Assembly (NCBI RefSeq): GCF_000014565.1
Contig: NC_008268.1
Location: 620,001-684,000, forward strand
Direction of reading: 5' to 3'
Source: Rhodococcus jostii RHA1
GTDB lineage: Bacteria; Actinomycetota; Actinomycetes; Mycobacteriales; Mycobacteriaceae
DNA length: 64,000 nucleotides
In this document: in pieces, positions 63,327 to 64,000 of the stretch
Position numbering within the stretch: position 1 is the first letter of the stretch
How the letters are laid out: every line of letters starts with the position of its first letter
The notes under the pieces: model-generated
What the model was told of the DNA's origin: nothing
The model's input: only the letters and a program-made list of their open reading frames with translations
Database searches by the model: none
Translations under genes and position numbers: made by a program

Positions 63327-64000
63327 ATGCGACGCGTCGTACGGGCCTTCTGGGGGCCGCGGCCGGAGCCGGTCGAAACGCTGGCAGGACGGTGGCGGCA
63401 GACGTTGGAGCACGTCACGGAACTGCTGCCGGCGGCCGCGCCACCGGTGCGAGGCGAGTGGCGGCAGGTTCACACGTCGGGACCGGACACCACCTGTTCG
63501 CCGGACGACCTGACAGCGGCACTCCTGGACGCGCAGCGCGCTGAAGCGTGGTCGGATCTGACGGGAACCGGATTGCGGCTGATACACACCGGTGCGGACG
63601 GGTGGGCGGTCGAATTGTCCGGCGTGGCGGGTGGTGTCCCGCAGTTTCTCCTGCAGTCGCTGGTGATGGCGGTCGACGCGCCCGAAGGCACCGTCGTCCC
63701 CGAATCCGAATTACTCGCAATGCTTGCGTCGGTGTGGGAACCGGACTTCGGTGACGTGAGCGACGACGACATTCTCGATGCCCTCGAAGACGACGCCGGG
63801 TTCACCGTCGGCGATCCTGTCGTCGGCCGGTTCGGCTATCTGTCCGCGGCCCGCGCCGTCCTGGTACCCGACGGCCCGGAGGCGGTCCGTCAGGACACGC
63901 TGGACGGCGGCGTGCTTCTGCACATTGCAGCACCGGGCGACATCGACACGATCTTTCGCGTGTACGGCCGACTACGGGACGCCGGCGCACTCGCGCCACT
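63327..64000 (+). CDS. Imm52-like immunity protein (incomplete at window end)
   Basis: An open frame of at least 224 codons running off the end of the window, from ATG 63327 with GGGGGAGG upstream. It begins RRVVRAFWGPRPEPVETLAG with a W-G-R pattern and has GTGLRLIHTGADGWAVELSG and LLAMLASVWEPDFGDVSDDD, which resemble Imm52 polymorphic-toxin immunity domains, an acidic, mostly beta/alpha fold. No toxin gene is in view; it would be expected beyond the right edge. The family assignment is tentative; the gene itself is well supported. Confidence 0.5.
   Translation, partial: MRRVVRAFWGPRPEPVETLAGRWRQTLEHVTELLPAAAPPVRGEWRQVHTSGPDTTCSPDDLTAALLDAQRAEAWSDLTGTGLRLIHTGADGWAVELSGVAGGVPQFLLQSLVMAVDAPEGTVVPESELLAMLASVWEPDFGDVSDDDILDALEDDAGFTVGDPVVGRFGYLSAARAVLVPDGPEAVRQDTLDGGVLLHIAAPGDIDTIFRVYGRLRDAGALAP

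Overview
The window is high-GC actinobacterial DNA. Gene content points to a Rhodococcus-like member of the Mycobacteriales: two WhiB proteins, DUF3263-type small proteins, a wax ester synthase/DGAT, an actinobacterial SlpD-type secreted hydrolase, MmyB-like XRE regulators, and many LLM flavin oxidoreductases and short catabolic operons. No rRNA, tRNA or CRISPR array was seen. The gene density, number of regulators and number of broken genes look like an accessory region or megaplasmid rather than core chromosome, but this is inference.

Layout. 0-4 kb: an operon for a short homodimeric-type pyruvate dehydrogenase E1 and a lipoyl E2 acyltransferase, followed by a DUF3263-like protein. 3.9-9.6 kb: a gene graveyard (YceI, acetolactate synthase, malic enzyme, epoxide hydrolase, acyl-CoA dehydrogenase and SixA-type phosphatase remnants) holding one intact WhiB gene and two very small genes. 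9.7-11 kb: three small genes. 11.5-14.2 kb: divergent zwf and gnd (oxidative pentose phosphate branch); zwf carries a perfect 48-bp tandem duplication. 14.2-19.2 kb: more broken genes and an XRE regulator. 19.2-26.2 kb: two regulated export/oxidoreductase modules, one MFS-TetR and one ADH-MFS-AKR-cupin with a divergent MmyB-like regulator; the second has the same palindrome at two promoters. 26.3-30.7 kb: ureidoglycine aminohydrolase, an accessory LexA, an amino-acid dehydrogenase and a LysR regulator. 30.7-45.9 kb: mixed metabolic genes (SelO, YCII, MDR oxidoreductase, WS/DGAT, secreted hydrolase, thioesterase, aldehyde dehydrogenase, cold-shock protein, aldo/keto reductase) with several truncated genes. 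45.9-49.5 kb: sulfur genes (sulfonate monooxygenase, cystathionine beta-synthase).

50-55 kb: a compact catabolic operon of two paralogous cytosine-deaminase-type amidohydrolases with an APC permease between them, controlled by a divergent FadR-type GntR regulator with a clear operator in the shared promoter. 55-58.6 kb: an ECF sigma/anti-sigma pair divergent from an overlapping three-gene envelope redox operon (lipoprotein, Tat-exported SrpA-like catalase, cytochrome b561). 60.1-62.8 kb: a microprotein gene with a homologue at 6.9 kb, then an IS607-type remnant with a large intact TnpB-like RNA-guided nuclease gene and a decayed tnpA abutting a truncated D-amino-acid dehydrogenase. The window ends inside an Imm52-like gene.

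About eighteen genes are truncated, frameshifted or interrupted by a stop. The truncations and internal deletions look real. The single-base frameshifts could partly be sequence error and should be checked against reads.
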